A DNA stretch of 64,000 nucleotides from Candidatus Terasakiella magnetica (GCF_900093605.1 NZ_FLYE01000047.1:143410-207409); one strand, 5' to 3'; shown: positions 1 through 8,041, counted from the first letter of the stretch. Program-made: numbers and translations. The notes: generated by a model from the sequence alone, not told the origin.

Positions 1-4
1 TTGC

Positions 5-33
5 TTGACACTTGGGCACCACTGCCGTAAAAA
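5..33 (+). promoter_or_regulatory. Promoter of the tRNA-Met gene
   Basis: A perfect -35 box TTGACA is followed after 17 bp by TAAAAA, placing a start site about 25 bp before the tRNA. A short hairpin (GAAGCC/GGCTTC, 45-60) lies between promoter and mature tRNA and may belong to the 5' leader removed by RNase P. The boxes and hairpin are seen directly; use as the tRNA promoter is inferred from position. Confidence 0.6.
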
Positions 34-63
34 GCGCGCACTTCGAAGCCAAACGGCTTCTAA

Positions 64-140
64 GGCTGGGTAGCTCAGCTGGTTAGAGCGCGGCATTCAT
101 AATGCCGAGGTCGTGTGTTCAAGTCACACTCCAGCTACCA
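64..140 (+). tRNA. tRNA-Met (CAT), elongator type
   Basis: The 77-nt sequence folds as a complete cloverleaf. The acceptor arm GGCTGGG pairs with TCCAGCT (two G-T wobbles), the D arm contains AGCTCAG, the anticodon loop TTCATAA gives anticodon CAT, the T loop contains TTCAAGT, and CCA is encoded. It does not start with the CGCGGGG of initiator tRNAs, so elongator Met is most likely; a lysidine-modified Ile2 tRNA cannot be excluded from the anticodon alone. Its last 12 bases plus 3 downstream form the attachment repeat of the integrated element. Confidence 0.93.
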
Positions 141-143
141 ATT
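129..143 (+). repeat. Left attachment repeat (attL core) in tRNA-Met
   Basis: CTCCAGCTACCAATT covers the 3' end of the tRNA, including CCA, plus three bases. An identical 15-mer occurs at 56902-56916 in the same orientation; flanking bases differ on both sides. Integration into tRNA 3' ends, regenerating the tRNA, is the classic behaviour of tyrosine integrases. Confidence 0.78.
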
Positions 144-175
144 CAACTGCTAGATATAGATTCTAGCGCACAAAT

Positions 176-207
176 AGAACTGGGGCAAGTCCCCAGTTCT
201 TTTGTTT
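176..207 (+). terminator. Intrinsic terminator after tRNA-Met, at the element's left end
   Basis: A perfect 10-bp stem (AGAACTGGGG / CCCCAGTTCT) with a 5-nt loop is followed by TTTTGTTT. It lies inside the element and would replace the tRNA's own terminator, displaced to the far end by integration. Confidence 0.85.
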
Positions 208-355
208 CTGGGTTAAGAAACAAAAAAAGAGCCGCCCCGACGTCGAAAATCATGGGCAGCTCTTTAAGCAAAAGATGCTTATGAAATGTAGTTTGACACT
301 ATCAATAAGTCAAGCGTTCTGCGGTTTATAAGTACTTTTTCTTTGGCTGGGGCCA
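208..355. other. Left-end non-coding region with hairpins; minus-strand terminator upstream of repC
   Basis: No convincing gene is present. A second hairpin (TTGTTTCT...AGAAACAA) lies near 202-226. At 222-265, AAAGAGC-GCCC pairs with GGGC-GCTCTTT. Read on the minus strand, this stem is followed by seven T's, so it is an intrinsic terminator for transcripts coming leftward from the repC leader. In repABC plasmids a small counter-transcribed RNA ends in just such a terminator upstream of repC. An antisense regulator of repC is inferred; its promoter was not clearly identified. Confidence 0.5.
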
Positions 356-565
356 ATGGAAAATGAACAAAAGATGCTTAATGGCCCAGAAAGTAGGAAA
401 ATATGCGGAATTTTTAAATTTCGTGATGTAATCCTCAGTATAATTCTACCGAAAATAGATCTAAACTTATCTCAAGTTAGTCCTTTTGACCCGATTCGCA
501 TGGACCAAAAAACCATGTTTTCTTTCTCTTATGGTGTTGCCATGAGAAGGAGGGTGGCTCAATGA
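356..565 (+). CDS. Possible leader peptide coupled to repC
   Basis: A 69-codon frame starts after a GGGG-containing site and ends in the ATGA overlap with the repC start. That overlap would allow translational coupling. The protein has no recognisable domain, with a mildly hydrophobic middle and a basic C terminus. A coupled leader between antisense-RNA target and initiator gene is known in plasmid copy control, but here the idea rests only on arrangement. It may also be chance open sequence. Confidence 0.35.
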   Translation: MENEQKMLNGPESRKICGIFKFRDVILSIILPKIDLNLSQVSPFDPIRMDQKTMFSFSYGVAMRRRVAQ

Positions 566-2025
566 CTTTAGCAGTAGAACAGGGGTTACTCTCTCTTGAT
601 GTTGCAGAGGTTATGCGTAGTGCGCAGAGTACACGAAAAACCACATCTCAAAGGCGTTTAACGGAAAGTTTAGTTAAGGATTATAGGGGGTTACCAGATT
701 ATCAGATTAAAGAACGTTGGGAAGTTATTGAAATTTTACGCCGCGTAAAAAAAGATATCGGCCTGACAGATGATCTAATCAATCACATTGAATATATTAT
801 GAAACGAATCCCGGTTGCGGAATGGGAGCCTGGTGGTTGCCCAGTTTTCTATCAATCGGTCATTAATCAGGCAAAAGACCTGCAATTAACTGATAGAGCG
901 ATTCGGTATCGAGAAAATAAATTAGCCGATCTTGGCTTTCTTGCTTTTTATGATAGCTCAAATGGTCGTCGTTACCCCATTAAAATAAATAATCATGTTG
1001 TAAAAGCTTTTGGTGTTTCACTTGTCCCGCTGATGATGAGAGTTGATGAGCTTCGTCGTGAGGATTATGAGTACAAACAAAATCTTCTTCATTGGAAACA
1101 TTGTCGTCAAGAAATTGCTGCAATTAGACGACGTATTACTAATTTCATTGCTGACTGCTGCGAAAATTTTGAGGATTTAGATGAATTTATCATCGAATGG
1201 TCTTCAAGATGGAAAGCTGTGCGTCCTGTACGTTCTTCTGACAGTTTAAAGAGCCTTGTGGGCCGACTTGAAGTTTTACGCGAGCTTGAAGACGAAATAT
1301 TATCTGTTATAGCTGCATGTGAAGGCAGTGGAAAAACATGTGAACAGGAAGAAGCTGAGGCTGGGAAAACCTGTGGATTGACGCAAAATATTTCCGCCAC
1401 GCCTGAAACTGATTTCCGTCACATAGATACCAATACAGAATCCGATATCTCTAAAGGATATTACAGTAATCCGCCTGAGCATAGCTCTGGGGATAATATT
1501 GAACAGTGTTCGCCTAAAGGCTCACAAGAGGGCGGTCTTGATGTGAGCAAAGCTCACACCGCCCCTGTAAATGCCTCCCAAGGAGAGGCTTGCGCGCAAA
1601 ATCGAGAAAGCAAGGGCAAAGAGTGGCGTCCTGCCTCTGATTATGGAGAGTATGAACATCTCTCAGGCGCTGAATATCTCACCCCAGCCCATATTTACGA
1701 GGCGTCTTGCTCAGATTTCCGTCAAGCTGTTGATCGAGTTACCAATGGGGCCAAGGCAGATGAGTTATCTGTAAATGACATCAAACTTGCAGCAGAATAT
1801 CTCCAGCCCTTCCTCAATGTTTCTCCTTATACGTGGAAAAATGCCAATCAAACCATTGGGCGCTACGGGGCCGCGATTGGGTTAATGCTGGCTTGTCGCC
1901 CAAATGTGCGCATAGCTGGTGCTTATCTCAATGAATTGATATCCCGCCAAAAGAAGGGCGAGCTTCACTTGCATAAATCGGTCTTTGGTAAGCTTTACAG
2001 GGCTAAAAAGGAGCGCGTTCAATGA
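562..2025 (+). CDS. repC: RepC-type plasmid replication initiator
   Basis: This 487-aa protein matches the layout of RepC initiators of alphaproteobacterial repABC plasmids. The N-terminal winged-helix DNA-binding region (about residues 30-150) has the family-like 'NGRRYPI' turn followed by 'AFGVSLVPL'. The C-terminal region (about 395-480) carries the 'LQPFLNVSP..W' and 'AGAYLNELI.....GELH' signatures. A low-complexity acidic linker (about 250-380) separates them, making it longer than the usual roughly 400 residues. The start has a strong GGAGGG site. In repABC plasmids the origin lies inside repC. No adjacent repA/repB is present; a different ParA-like system lies at 29-30 kb. RepC inside an integrated element implies replication of the excised circle. 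Confidence 0.82.
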   Translation: MTLAVEQGLLSLDVAEVMRSAQSTRKTTSQRRLTESLVKDYRGLPDYQIKERWEVIEILRRVKKDIGLTDDLINHIEYIMKRIPVAEWEPGGCPVFYQSVINQAKDLQLTDRAIRYRENKLADLGFLAFYDSSNGRRYPIKINNHVVKAFGVSLVPLMMRVDELRREDYEYKQNLLHWKHCRQEIAAIRRRITNFIADCCENFEDLDEFIIEWSSRWKAVRPVRSSDSLKSLVGRLEVLRELEDEILSVIAACEGSGKTCEQEEAEAGKTCGLTQNISATPETDFRHIDTNTESDISKGYYSNPPEHSSGDNIEQCSPKGSQEGGLDVSKAHTAPVNASQGEACAQNRESKGKEWRPASDYGEYEHLSGAEYLTPAHIYEASCSDFRQAVDRVTNGAKADELSVNDIKLAAEYLQPFLNVSPYTWKNANQTIGRYGAAIGLMLACRPNVRIAGAYLNELISRQKKGELHLHKSVFGKLYRAKKERVQ

Positions 2026-2561
2026 GGGGAATACTCTACCGTTTTTTCTTTCCAGCAATATGGAAGACAGAAGAAACCCATTTAAATTTACATTGGAATG
2101 AATACTCTAAGGGTCAGATCTTGGACGAAACAGTCGTCGAAGATAAAATTCTACCCTTGGTCAAGCTGTTAAATTATTCAGCTCGTGGTCTTAAAACGAT
2201 AGCAAGTTGCCAGGGGCATTATTTCTCACAACAGCCACCCTATGTGTATTTTTATTGTCCTGTACCATTAGCTGCCGAGCTGGCAGAAGAAATATATCAA
2301 CTGAGCAGCGTAGCGCGTAAGACGTATTTTTCATGGTCCGTTGATCCCCTTTTTAATGAGGAGTTCAAAGTTTGCTTTACTTTGAAAGCTCATGTTTTAA
2401 ATCGGGCATGGAAAGAGCGCGTTAGCGGTCCGTTATATTGGCGTAAATGCCTTCAATCGGATTTTTCTAAACTAAAAGTGCTTATCGAAAATATTCTCAA
2501 AAATCCTGAAAATGATATTGAGCATTTCCTCTGCAATAGGGGAGGTGCCAGACATGCCTAG
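2022..2561 (+). CDS. Hypothetical protein, 179 aa, coupled to repC
   Basis: The start overlaps the repC stop (ATGA), so the two are probably co-translated. The sequence is rich in Tyr, Trp and Phe and has a Cys-His segment ('ASCQGHYF') near residue 63 and a second Cys cluster ('YFYCPVP'). I do not recognise a family. It resembles small plasmid proteins with a 'CQGH' motif of unknown function. Its 3' end overlaps a convergent zinc-ribbon gene by about 90 bp. Confidence 0.6.
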   Translation: MRGILYRFFFPAIWKTEETHLNLHWNEYSKGQILDETVVEDKILPLVKLLNYSARGLKTIASCQGHYFSQQPPYVYFYCPVPLAAELAEEIYQLSSVARKTYFSWSVDPLFNEEFKVCFTLKAHVLNRAWKERVSGPLYWRKCLQSDFSKLKVLIENILKNPENDIEHFLCNRGGARHA

Positions 2562-2732
2562 ATACAAAATGATAATAATACCCGCAGCAAAGAACATTAG
2601 AGATAATAGACGTGTATTGGCATTCTTTTCTTGCTCACGTTTTAGTGCAAAGTCATATCCACAACCAGGACAAGCAGGGGCCGTCGAAGAAACGCCTTCT
2701 TTAGTGCATTCAGGGCAAGAGATTAGGGCCAT
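2472..2732 (-). CDS. Zinc-ribbon membrane protein
   Basis: An 86-aa product begins 'MALISCPEC' and has a CPEC...CPGCGYDF zinc ribbon in the first 26 residues, a charged linker, then one hydrophobic membrane segment (about 45-65) and an amphipathic tail. This matches the common 'zinc ribbon domain-containing protein' type with ISCPEC-PxCG signatures. The frame extends further upstream, but the motif normally begins right at the Met chosen. It is convergent with, and overlaps, the preceding gene. Confidence 0.6.
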   Translation of the reverse strand: MALISCPECTKEGVSSTAPACPGCGYDFALKREQEKNANTRLLSLMFFAAGIIIILYLGMSGTSPIAEEMLNIIFRIFENIFDKHF

Positions 2733-2832
2733 AAATTTTGTTCTTTCAGCTAAAGAGATTATATTGGGAACGTGGGCTAAGGTTAGGAGTAGCCTTGCTG
2801 CATATCTAAATTTATCAAACTCTAGCATAGCT

Positions 2833-3315
2833 ATGCAAAAGGCTGGAGTCCATAATCAGGTAAAAAAGGCGCAAAAACGCGGTAAATCAGTCTATTACGC
2901 TCTGGCTGTATGTAGTCTTTTTATGTCATTTCCTGTTTTTGCAGGCATTCCAGCCAAAGTCCTTTATGTGATCGATGGCGATACCTTTAAAGCCAAGCTG
3001 GACCTTGGCGCAGGTAAGGCCATGGTGACGAGTGTGCGCGTGGCCCATATTGACACCCCAGAAACCAAATGGGGTTTTGAATGTTTGGCAGAAAAAAGGG
3101 CAGGCTTACAGGCAAGCTCTTATGCCCGTTTCTTGTTGCGCGAGGGCTCACAGGTCCAGTTAAGCCACTTCAAAAAAGATAAATATGAAGGACGGGTTGT
3201 TGCCCAAGTCACTTTGGGGGATGGGCGTGATTATGGCGCTGTGATGTTGTCGCAAAAACTGGCGGTTCCGTATGAGGGTGGGCGCAAACAAAAAATATGG
3301 TGTGGTGCAAAATGA
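2833..3315 (+). CDS. Secreted thermonuclease-family (SNase-like) nuclease
   Basis: This 160-aa protein has a basic N terminus and a hydrophobic signal segment ending near 'FPVFAG', then an SNase OB-fold domain. Family motifs are visible: 'VIDGDTF' (metal-binding Asp), 'RVAHIDTPE' (catalytic Arg and Asp) and 'YEGRVVA' (second catalytic Arg). Thermonuclease-like proteins with signal peptides are frequent on conjugative plasmids and are periplasmic or exported. The open frame continues upstream of the Met chosen, but that part is antisense to the zinc-ribbon gene and not homologous. It ends in an ATGA overlap with a microprotein gene. Confidence 0.8.
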   Translation: MQKAGVHNQVKKAQKRGKSVYYALAVCSLFMSFPVFAGIPAKVLYVIDGDTFKAKLDLGAGKAMVTSVRVAHIDTPETKWGFECLAEKRAGLQASSYARFLLREGSQVQLSHFKKDKYEGRVVAQVTLGDGRDYGAVMLSQKLAVPYEGGRKQKIWCGAK

Positions 3316-3440
3316 GTTATGACGCAAAAATCCAACGGACCTTGCGCCAAAGCAATTTTGGTAAGAGCCGATCAGCTTTGTGGTGGTGGGTTTCAGACCT
3401 GATTGATTTTATGCGCTTGCTTAAAAAGGGGCGCGTTTGA
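3312..3440 (+). CDS. Microprotein coupled to the nuclease gene
   Basis: A 42-aa frame starts in the ATGA overlap with the nuclease stop and ends in a TGATG overlap with the next gene, an arrangement typical of translational coupling. The product is basic with a Trp triplet and a short hydrophobic stretch ('ALWWWVSDLIDFMRLL'), which could be a membrane-associated helix. No family is recognised. Confidence 0.5.
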   Translation: MSYDAKIQRTLRQSNFGKSRSALWWWVSDLIDFMRLLKKGRV

Positions 3441-3634
3441 TGAAGGACAAGATTTTCTTTCGAGAGGCGGTTGCGGCCATGGAGGAGGCTTTAGCCTCCG
3501 GTGCCTTATCCGGTCTGGATAACGCAGAAAACTTTATTGGTAATTATAAATATGTAGGGACACACCCAGAGCGCGGCGACATTTTCCAGCATCGTCAAAC
3601 ACAGGCCTTTTTGGTCGCTGAGAGGGTCACATGA
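3440..3634 (+). CDS. Hypothetical protein, 64 aa
   Basis: This small gene starts in a TGATG overlap with the preceding microprotein. The product has a helical first half ('EAVAAMEEALASGAL') and a basic, aromatic second half. Unlike the SNase upstream it has no signal peptide. Function unknown; its place in a tightly coupled cluster with repC, nuclease and recombinase genes suggests a role in element maintenance. Confidence 0.55.
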   Translation: MKDKIFFREAVAAMEEALASGALSGLDNAENFIGNYKYVGTHPERGDIFQHRQTQAFLVAERVT

Positions 3635-3741
3635 CACCATTCCTGTATACGTCACCAAAATCCACTGAGATTTTACCTGTTTTAACTCTTCTTTTTCACT
3701 TTCAGGCCCAATTTAAGCTTGATTGTGGTGAAGAATACTAG
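3631..3741 (+). CDS. Possible 36-aa microprotein
   Basis: The frame begins in another ATGA overlap (with the 64-aa gene) and ends just before the recombinase leader. The sequence is mildly hydrophobic and has no known motif. Only the overlap pattern supports it. Confidence 0.3.
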   Translation: MTPFLYTSPKSTEILPVLTLLFHFQAQFKLDCGEEY

Positions 3742-3857
3742 TATTCATCACCATATGGTTAATCAAGTCTCCCTTGTCCCCGCGTTTTTCCCGACCCAAA
3801 CGGCGCGGGGACCTTTTCTTTCTTGTCAGCTTTACACTCCTGCGCCATATTGCGCCC

Positions 3858-4454
3858 ATGGAAGAACAAAGCCTCTACGAAGAAGATGGGGAGCCCCGCT
3901 ACCTCACACAAGCAGAATGCAAAAAACTGCTGGCCTGTCTCAAAGATTGGCCGGATGTAGAGGCGCGTTATTTTATCAAGTTTCTCTATTTCACCGGGAC
4001 ACGTCTTGGCGAGGCATTATTAATATTGCCAAGCCATTTTCGTTTCGATCTCATGGCCGTCATGGTGCCGACTTTAAAGAGAAGGCAGAAGAAAAAACCC
4101 TTGCGTCGTATCGACCTGCCAAAACAAGTAATGGAAGAGTTGGACGCGGCCTTTTCGTTGCGTTTACGCCAAAAAGAAGAAGAACAAGCTCCCTTATGGA
4201 GCTGGCACAAAAATACAGCTTTACGTCGGGTGAAAAAGATCATGCTGGAGGCAGGCTTGACGCGCAAAGCGGCCACGGCCAAAGCCTTGCGCCATGCCTT
4301 TGGGGTGCGCGCTATTCAAAAGGGCGTGGATTTGGTCACGCTACAAGACCTCATGGGTCACGCCGATATCAACAATACCGCGCTTTATGCCCGAGCCATG
4401 GGCAAGGAGCGACGCGAGATCACCAGCAAACTTTGGGACGACGAGGAAATCTAG
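3858..4454 (+). CDS. Tyrosine recombinase consisting of the catalytic domain only
   Basis: The 198-aa product carries the full active-site set of tyrosine recombinases: Arg in 'FTGTRLGEAL', a beta-hairpin Lys region, H-x-x-R in 'LRHAFGVR', His in 'LMGHADINNT' and the nucleophile Tyr in 'ALYARAM'. The N-terminal arm- and core-binding domains of phage-type integrases are missing. The in-frame upstream extension is basic and unrelated, so the Met after 'HIAP' is chosen. Such short recombinases act in plasmid dimer resolution or simple inversions. As the recombinase gene nearest the attachment site it could take part in integration, but that is unproven. Confidence 0.8.
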   Translation: MEEQSLYEEDGEPRYLTQAECKKLLACLKDWPDVEARYFIKFLYFTGTRLGEALLILPSHFRFDLMAVMVPTLKRRQKKKPLRRIDLPKQVMEELDAAFSLRLRQKEEEQAPLWSWHKNTALRRVKKIMLEAGLTRKAATAKALRHAFGVRAIQKGVDLVTLQDLMGHADINNTALYARAMGKERREITSKLWDDEEI

Positions 4455-4503
4455 AATTTTCCCTCAAAGCTGTGTCCCTTAATCTATCAAAGGGGCAGCT
4501 CTA

Positions 4504-4758
4504 ATGGCGTCACAAACATTCATCAAAAAAGACATCTTTACTCTGGTTCAAGAAATCCATGATCTTGTAAAAAAAGAAGGCTATCAGCCCCATGAGATCA
4601 TTGATGTTTATCAATCTCTCGTGATCAGCAGCTTTTTAGGTATGTGTGATACAGAGGAACAAATCGACAAATTACATGAAGGCTTTAGAAATCGCTTGAA
4701 AAAAAGCATTGAAGCCCATCGCGATCAGGACGGTTATGTCGCCAAAGGTGAAGCATGA
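4504..4758 (+). CDS. Hypothetical protein, 84 aa, upstream of the pilus regulator
   Basis: The protein is predicted fully helical and charged, with one Cys. It overlaps the next gene, a response regulator, by 4 bp (ATGA). No known domain. The coupling suggests it works with the regulator or is controlled together with the pilus genes. Confidence 0.6.
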   Translation: MASQTFIKKDIFTLVQEIHDLVKKEGYQPHEIIDVYQSLVISSFLGMCDTEEQIDKLHEGFRNRLKKSIEAHRDQDGYVAKGEA

Positions 4759-5342
4759 GAATTTTAATTGCCCATCCTTTGGATATTATTCGTCAGGGCT
4801 TATGCGTTAAAGTCGCAGAGCAATATCCCCATGCCTTAATCATTGAGGCCGATAACGCACAAGCTGTGATTGATCAGCTTTTGTGTAAAGAACAATTTGA
4901 TATGGCTCTGATCGATTATCACATGTTCAGCCTTGAAGAGATGAAGGGCGTGGTGGGCAATAGAGAGGATAGTTGTCATTATGTTTGGATCAAAAGATAC
5001 ATCAATGAGCTCGATATTGAACAGGCGCAAAAAATTGACCTCAGTGGGGTAATCTCTACAGATTATAATACAATGGTTTTGAAATCTGCGCTTGGTCTAA
5101 TCATGGGCGGGGAATGTCATTTTATCGTCTCTTCACGACATGCAGAGCCTTTTAATAGCTTAACTCGTTTAGAGCAGAAAGTTTTAGCTCTTATTGTAGC
5201 TGGTAAAAGCAATAAACAAATTCAAAGAGCTTTAAATATGACAGAGCGTCGTAATAAACAAATACAAAACAAACTTTATAAATGTTTTAAAGTAACAGGC
5301 AGAGTACCTTTAGCTGTCAAAACTTGTCAATATTGCCAATAG
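4755..5342 (+). CDS. Atypical LuxR-family response regulator
   Basis: This 195-aa protein has a receiver-like N-terminal domain (1-120) and a C-terminal GerE/LuxR helix-turn-helix (about 135-190: 'LTRLEQKVLALIVAGKSNKQIQRALNM'). The putative phospho-acceptor Asp remains in 'MALIDYHM', but the acidic pair at the start is replaced ('IAHPLDII') and the conserved Lys near residue 105 is missing. The domain is probably phosphorylation-independent or weakly responsive. The gene sits just upstream of the type IV pilus operon and likely regulates it; this is an inference from position. Confidence 0.75.
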   Translation: MRILIAHPLDIIRQGLCVKVAEQYPHALIIEADNAQAVIDQLLCKEQFDMALIDYHMFSLEEMKGVVGNREDSCHYVWIKRYINELDIEQAQKIDLSGVISTDYNTMVLKSALGLIMGGECHFIVSSRHAEPFNSLTRLEQKVLALIVAGKSNKQIQRALNMTERRNKQIQNKLYKCFKVTGRVPLAVKTCQYCQ

Positions 5343-5486
5343 CTATCGTATAAATACTTACTATACTATAGGGTAGTTGCTACCTTATCCATATTAGCCA
5401 AAACGTCCCGCTTTCCTGTTTTATTTATAGTGTGCCACCTGATAATTTCGGCGGTGGTAGAACAGTAAATATTTAGGGGACGTAAC

Positions 5487-7451
5487 ATGGTTGCTCCGGT
5501 TTGGCGAAAACTCTTTTTATCTTCATCTTTGATGGTCCTTATGGCGGCTTGCTCAACGCGAGAGCCCCTAAAGGCGGATTTTCCAGACGCGCCAGAAAAA
5601 CCCACGTTTGAAGAAAAACAATCCATGTTGGGCATGGCCGAAGAACCCGTTGTTGAAATCTTCCTACCTGAAAATAGTCTTGTGCCTCTGGTCAATAATG
5701 ACTCTGATCCTTTGCCAGATATCACCATTAGTAACCTTAATCATAATGGCACTGCGCTTGATTTGTTTCGCGCCATTGCGGCAAAAGCAGGGATGCCCTT
5801 TGCCGTTCAAGGATCCATTGCCTTGACTGAGGAAAATTCTAAAGGTCGCGATGAAATCAAAGAAGACCGCTTTCCCATTGAGAATTATTCCGGCTCCCTG
5901 TTTGATATTTTAGAAGCGGCCTCAACCATCACAGGTCTGTTCTGGCAATATAAACATAAGATGTTAAAAGTCTCTAAAACACGACGCTTTAATGTCTATG
6001 TGCCACCCGTTCAGGCAAGCAAGGATGCAAAAGGTAATTTATCCTCGGAAATTAAAACCCATATGACGGATTTGGGCGCGCAGAAGGTTATTTATAATAA
6101 TAACTCCATGTTGTCCTTTAGAGCCAACCGCTTTGTTTATGATGAAATTGCCGCCTATCTTAAAGAAGTCACAGAAAATCTCTCCGTTGTGGTGGCTGAT
6201 ATTCATATTTGGGAAGTCGCCTTAAGTGATGACAATAAACGCGGCCTTGATTTTCAGCAGTTAAACTATCAAGCAACAAAACTCGGAGCCTCTTTATCAG
6301 GCGGTGCACAGGTCACAGGCGGGGCCATTGCCGGGCTGACCTATGCAGGGGGGCGCTTTACCCTGAATTTATTAGCCTCCTTGCTCAATGAACAAGGCAC
6401 CTTGCAAACCGTGACAAAGCCCATTGTTCCGGTGCGCTCCGGTCAAAGAACTCAGTTTTCGGTAGGCAAAGAAACCCCCTATCTTTCTGAAGTGGGGGCC
6501 GTGGCCGTGGGCGATAGTCCGCAAACCACCTCTAAAATTGACTTTTTACAAACTGGTACAACAATTGATGTGGCCGCAAATTATATCAATGGTCTGGTCT
6601 ATCTCGATATTAACTTGAGCGATACAGCCGCCACAGCTCCGCTTTCCATCACGCAAAATGGGCAGACCTCAACACAATATGAAACATCTAAAAACAAGAT
6701 TGTGATCAATACGCCGATCTTGCCCGGTCATACCCATCTACAAGGCGGTTTAATTCGCTCAAAAGATCAGCGGATTTCTAAAGGCATCCCCCTGGGCAGT
6801 AGTCATATGATCCCCAGTGATGACCAAACCCTGATTGAGCGTAGTGAATATGTCATAGCCGTCACAACCCGTGTCCTGAAATATCGCGTAGCCCCAAGCC
6901 AAACCTCATTGCCCCCTGTGGTCTATCAAAGACCAGTACAGCAACCACAGCCGCAAGTTCAACAACGCACCCCCCAAAGAGCTATAACGCCACAGCGCCA
7001 GCAGCGCCAAGCACCGCATCTGTGGCAAAAAAGACAATCAAACAAGAGACAGCAACAGCCTTATCCTTTGTTTGAATATGAGAAAAGTGCGCCCCTTCAG
7101 CCGCGCCCAGCTCCGACAAAATCTGTGGAATCTTATGAGCTCCCCCCATTTCCATCACCACGTGGTGAAGGATTAGAGCGTCAAAACGGGATTGAGCAAA
7201 AAATTGAAGCTGAAGGTTTTTATCACGTCACACCTAAGGTGCAAAATATCAGCTTCAGCCCGGCGACCTCTTCCATGTTTAGGCGGGTCAAAAGGATCAA
7301 AAAAACACCGCCTAAATCCTATAATGAAGGGGTGATGAAAGCAGTTGCCATTAAGCTGTGCGGCTCAGTTAAACCCGCCTGCGTGAATATGGAAATGGAG
7401 CGTATGAAAGCGCTCATAACCCAAACATCAATGGAGGAAATAAGCCTATGA
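5487..7451 (+). CDS. pilN: Type IVb pilus secretin lipoprotein (PilN family)
   Basis: A signal peptide ends in the lipobox 'LMAAC', followed by an N-terminal region, a secretin_N-like domain (about 95-250) and the secretin barrel region (about 255-475) with 'VTKPIVPVRSGQRTQFSVGKETPYL'. It matches outer-membrane secretins of R64-type thin pili (PilN/BfpB). The last roughly 170 residues are a Pro/Gln/Arg-rich extension not typical of the family. A good AGGGGA site precedes the start. It is the first gene of the pilus operon and overlaps the next by 4 bp. The pore would let the conjugative thin pilus cross the outer membrane. Confidence 0.88.
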   Translation: MVAPVWRKLFLSSSLMVLMAACSTREPLKADFPDAPEKPTFEEKQSMLGMAEEPVVEIFLPENSLVPLVNNDSDPLPDITISNLNHNGTALDLFRAIAAKAGMPFAVQGSIALTEENSKGRDEIKEDRFPIENYSGSLFDILEAASTITGLFWQYKHKMLKVSKTRRFNVYVPPVQASKDAKGNLSSEIKTHMTDLGAQKVIYNNNSMLSFRANRFVYDEIAAYLKEVTENLSVVVADIHIWEVALSDDNKRGLDFQQLNYQATKLGASLSGGAQVTGGAIAGLTYAGGRFTLNLLASLLNEQGTLQTVTKPIVPVRSGQRTQFSVGKETPYLSEVGAVAVGDSPQTTSKIDFLQTGTTIDVAANYINGLVYLDINLSDTAATAPLSITQNGQTSTQYETSKNKIVINTPILPGHTHLQGGLIRSKDQRISKGIPLGSSHMIPSDDQTLIERSEYVIAVTTRVLKYRVAPSQTSLPPVVYQRPVQQPQPQVQQRTPQRAITPQRQQRQAPHLWQKRQSNKRQQQPYPLFEYEKSAPLQPRPAPTKSVESYELPPFPSPRGEGLERQNGIEQKIEAEGFYHVTPKVQNISFSPATSSMFRRVKRIKKTPPKSYNEGVMKAVAIKLCGSVKPACVNMEMERMKALITQTSMEEISL

Positions 7452-8038
7452 CTTTTTCCTCTTTCCTGTATAACACGAGTTTGAACCCTATGGTTCAAGC
7501 ACCGGAAGGGTGGGATTTAAGCCTCCCCCATAGTACTGTTCTACCAAATAGAGCTATGTCCAAGGCTAAGGTGGTCCTCACCTGTCTCACCCTTCTAAGC
7601 TTATCATCTGGGCCGCTTTTAGCTGAAATTCGTAGCCCGTTTAAAACAGCGCCTGCGCCCTTGATGGAAAATCAAGTTGAAACTCAACAATCATACGGCC
7701 CCCTTGCGCCCAATGGGTCAGGCTGGCTTGATCGTATTTTAAGAGCCGATAGCAGCGCTTTTGATATTGCCTCTTATGAAGACTATCTGTTGCAAAATAC
7801 CGCCCCGGCAAAAGCTGAACTGAGCGACTTGAAGGTCTTGACCACCTTAAAAACACAGCAAGGGCAAAAAGAAAGCTATTCAGCCCTAATCCAGATCGAT
7901 GAGCAGAAATATACTGCCTTCCACGGCCAACCTCTGACCATTGGTTTTACTCGCTATCAGGTCAAGATTGAAGAGACCCGCGTAAGCTTACTCCATAAAG
8001 GGCGCACAGCCCTTCAAGGGTCAATGTGGGGGGAATGA
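7448..8038 (+). CDS. PilP-like type IV pilus biogenesis protein
   Basis: This 196-aa protein follows the secretin with an ATGA overlap and a strong GGAGGA site. After a 36-residue N-terminal segment comes a hydrophobic signal or anchor (about 40-60), a linker and a small beta-rich C-terminal domain with 'ALIQIDEQKYTAFHGQPL'. That form is typical of PilP/GspC-type proteins that link secretin and inner-membrane platform. An internal Met right before the hydrophobic stretch is an alternative start, but it has only a poor ribosome site. Assignment to PilP rests on position, size and fold style. Confidence 0.6.
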   Translation: MTFSSFLYNTSLNPMVQAPEGWDLSLPHSTVLPNRAMSKAKVVLTCLTLLSLSSGPLLAEIRSPFKTAPAPLMENQVETQQSYGPLAPNGSGWLDRILRADSSAFDIASYEDYLLQNTAPAKAELSDLKVLTTLKTQQGQKESYSALIQIDEQKYTAFHGQPLTIGFTRYQVKIEETRVSLLHKGRTALQGSMWGE

Positions 8039-8041
8039 GCC

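Noticed and set aside
129..143. Chance origin of the 15-bp tRNA repeat
   Set aside because: A 15-mer match exactly at a tRNA 3' end, at the precise edge of conjugation genes and next to a displaced terminator, is unlikely to be coincidence.
2512..2832. N-terminal extension of the nuclease frame
   Set aside because: It is antisense to the zinc-ribbon gene, has no homology and places the signal peptide over 130 residues from the start.
3719..4504. 261-codon plus-strand frame over the short tyrosine recombinase
   Set aside because: It runs in a different frame from the recombinase, whose active-site motifs are intact; the alternative product is compositionally odd (His/Arg/Ser-rich) and has no motif.
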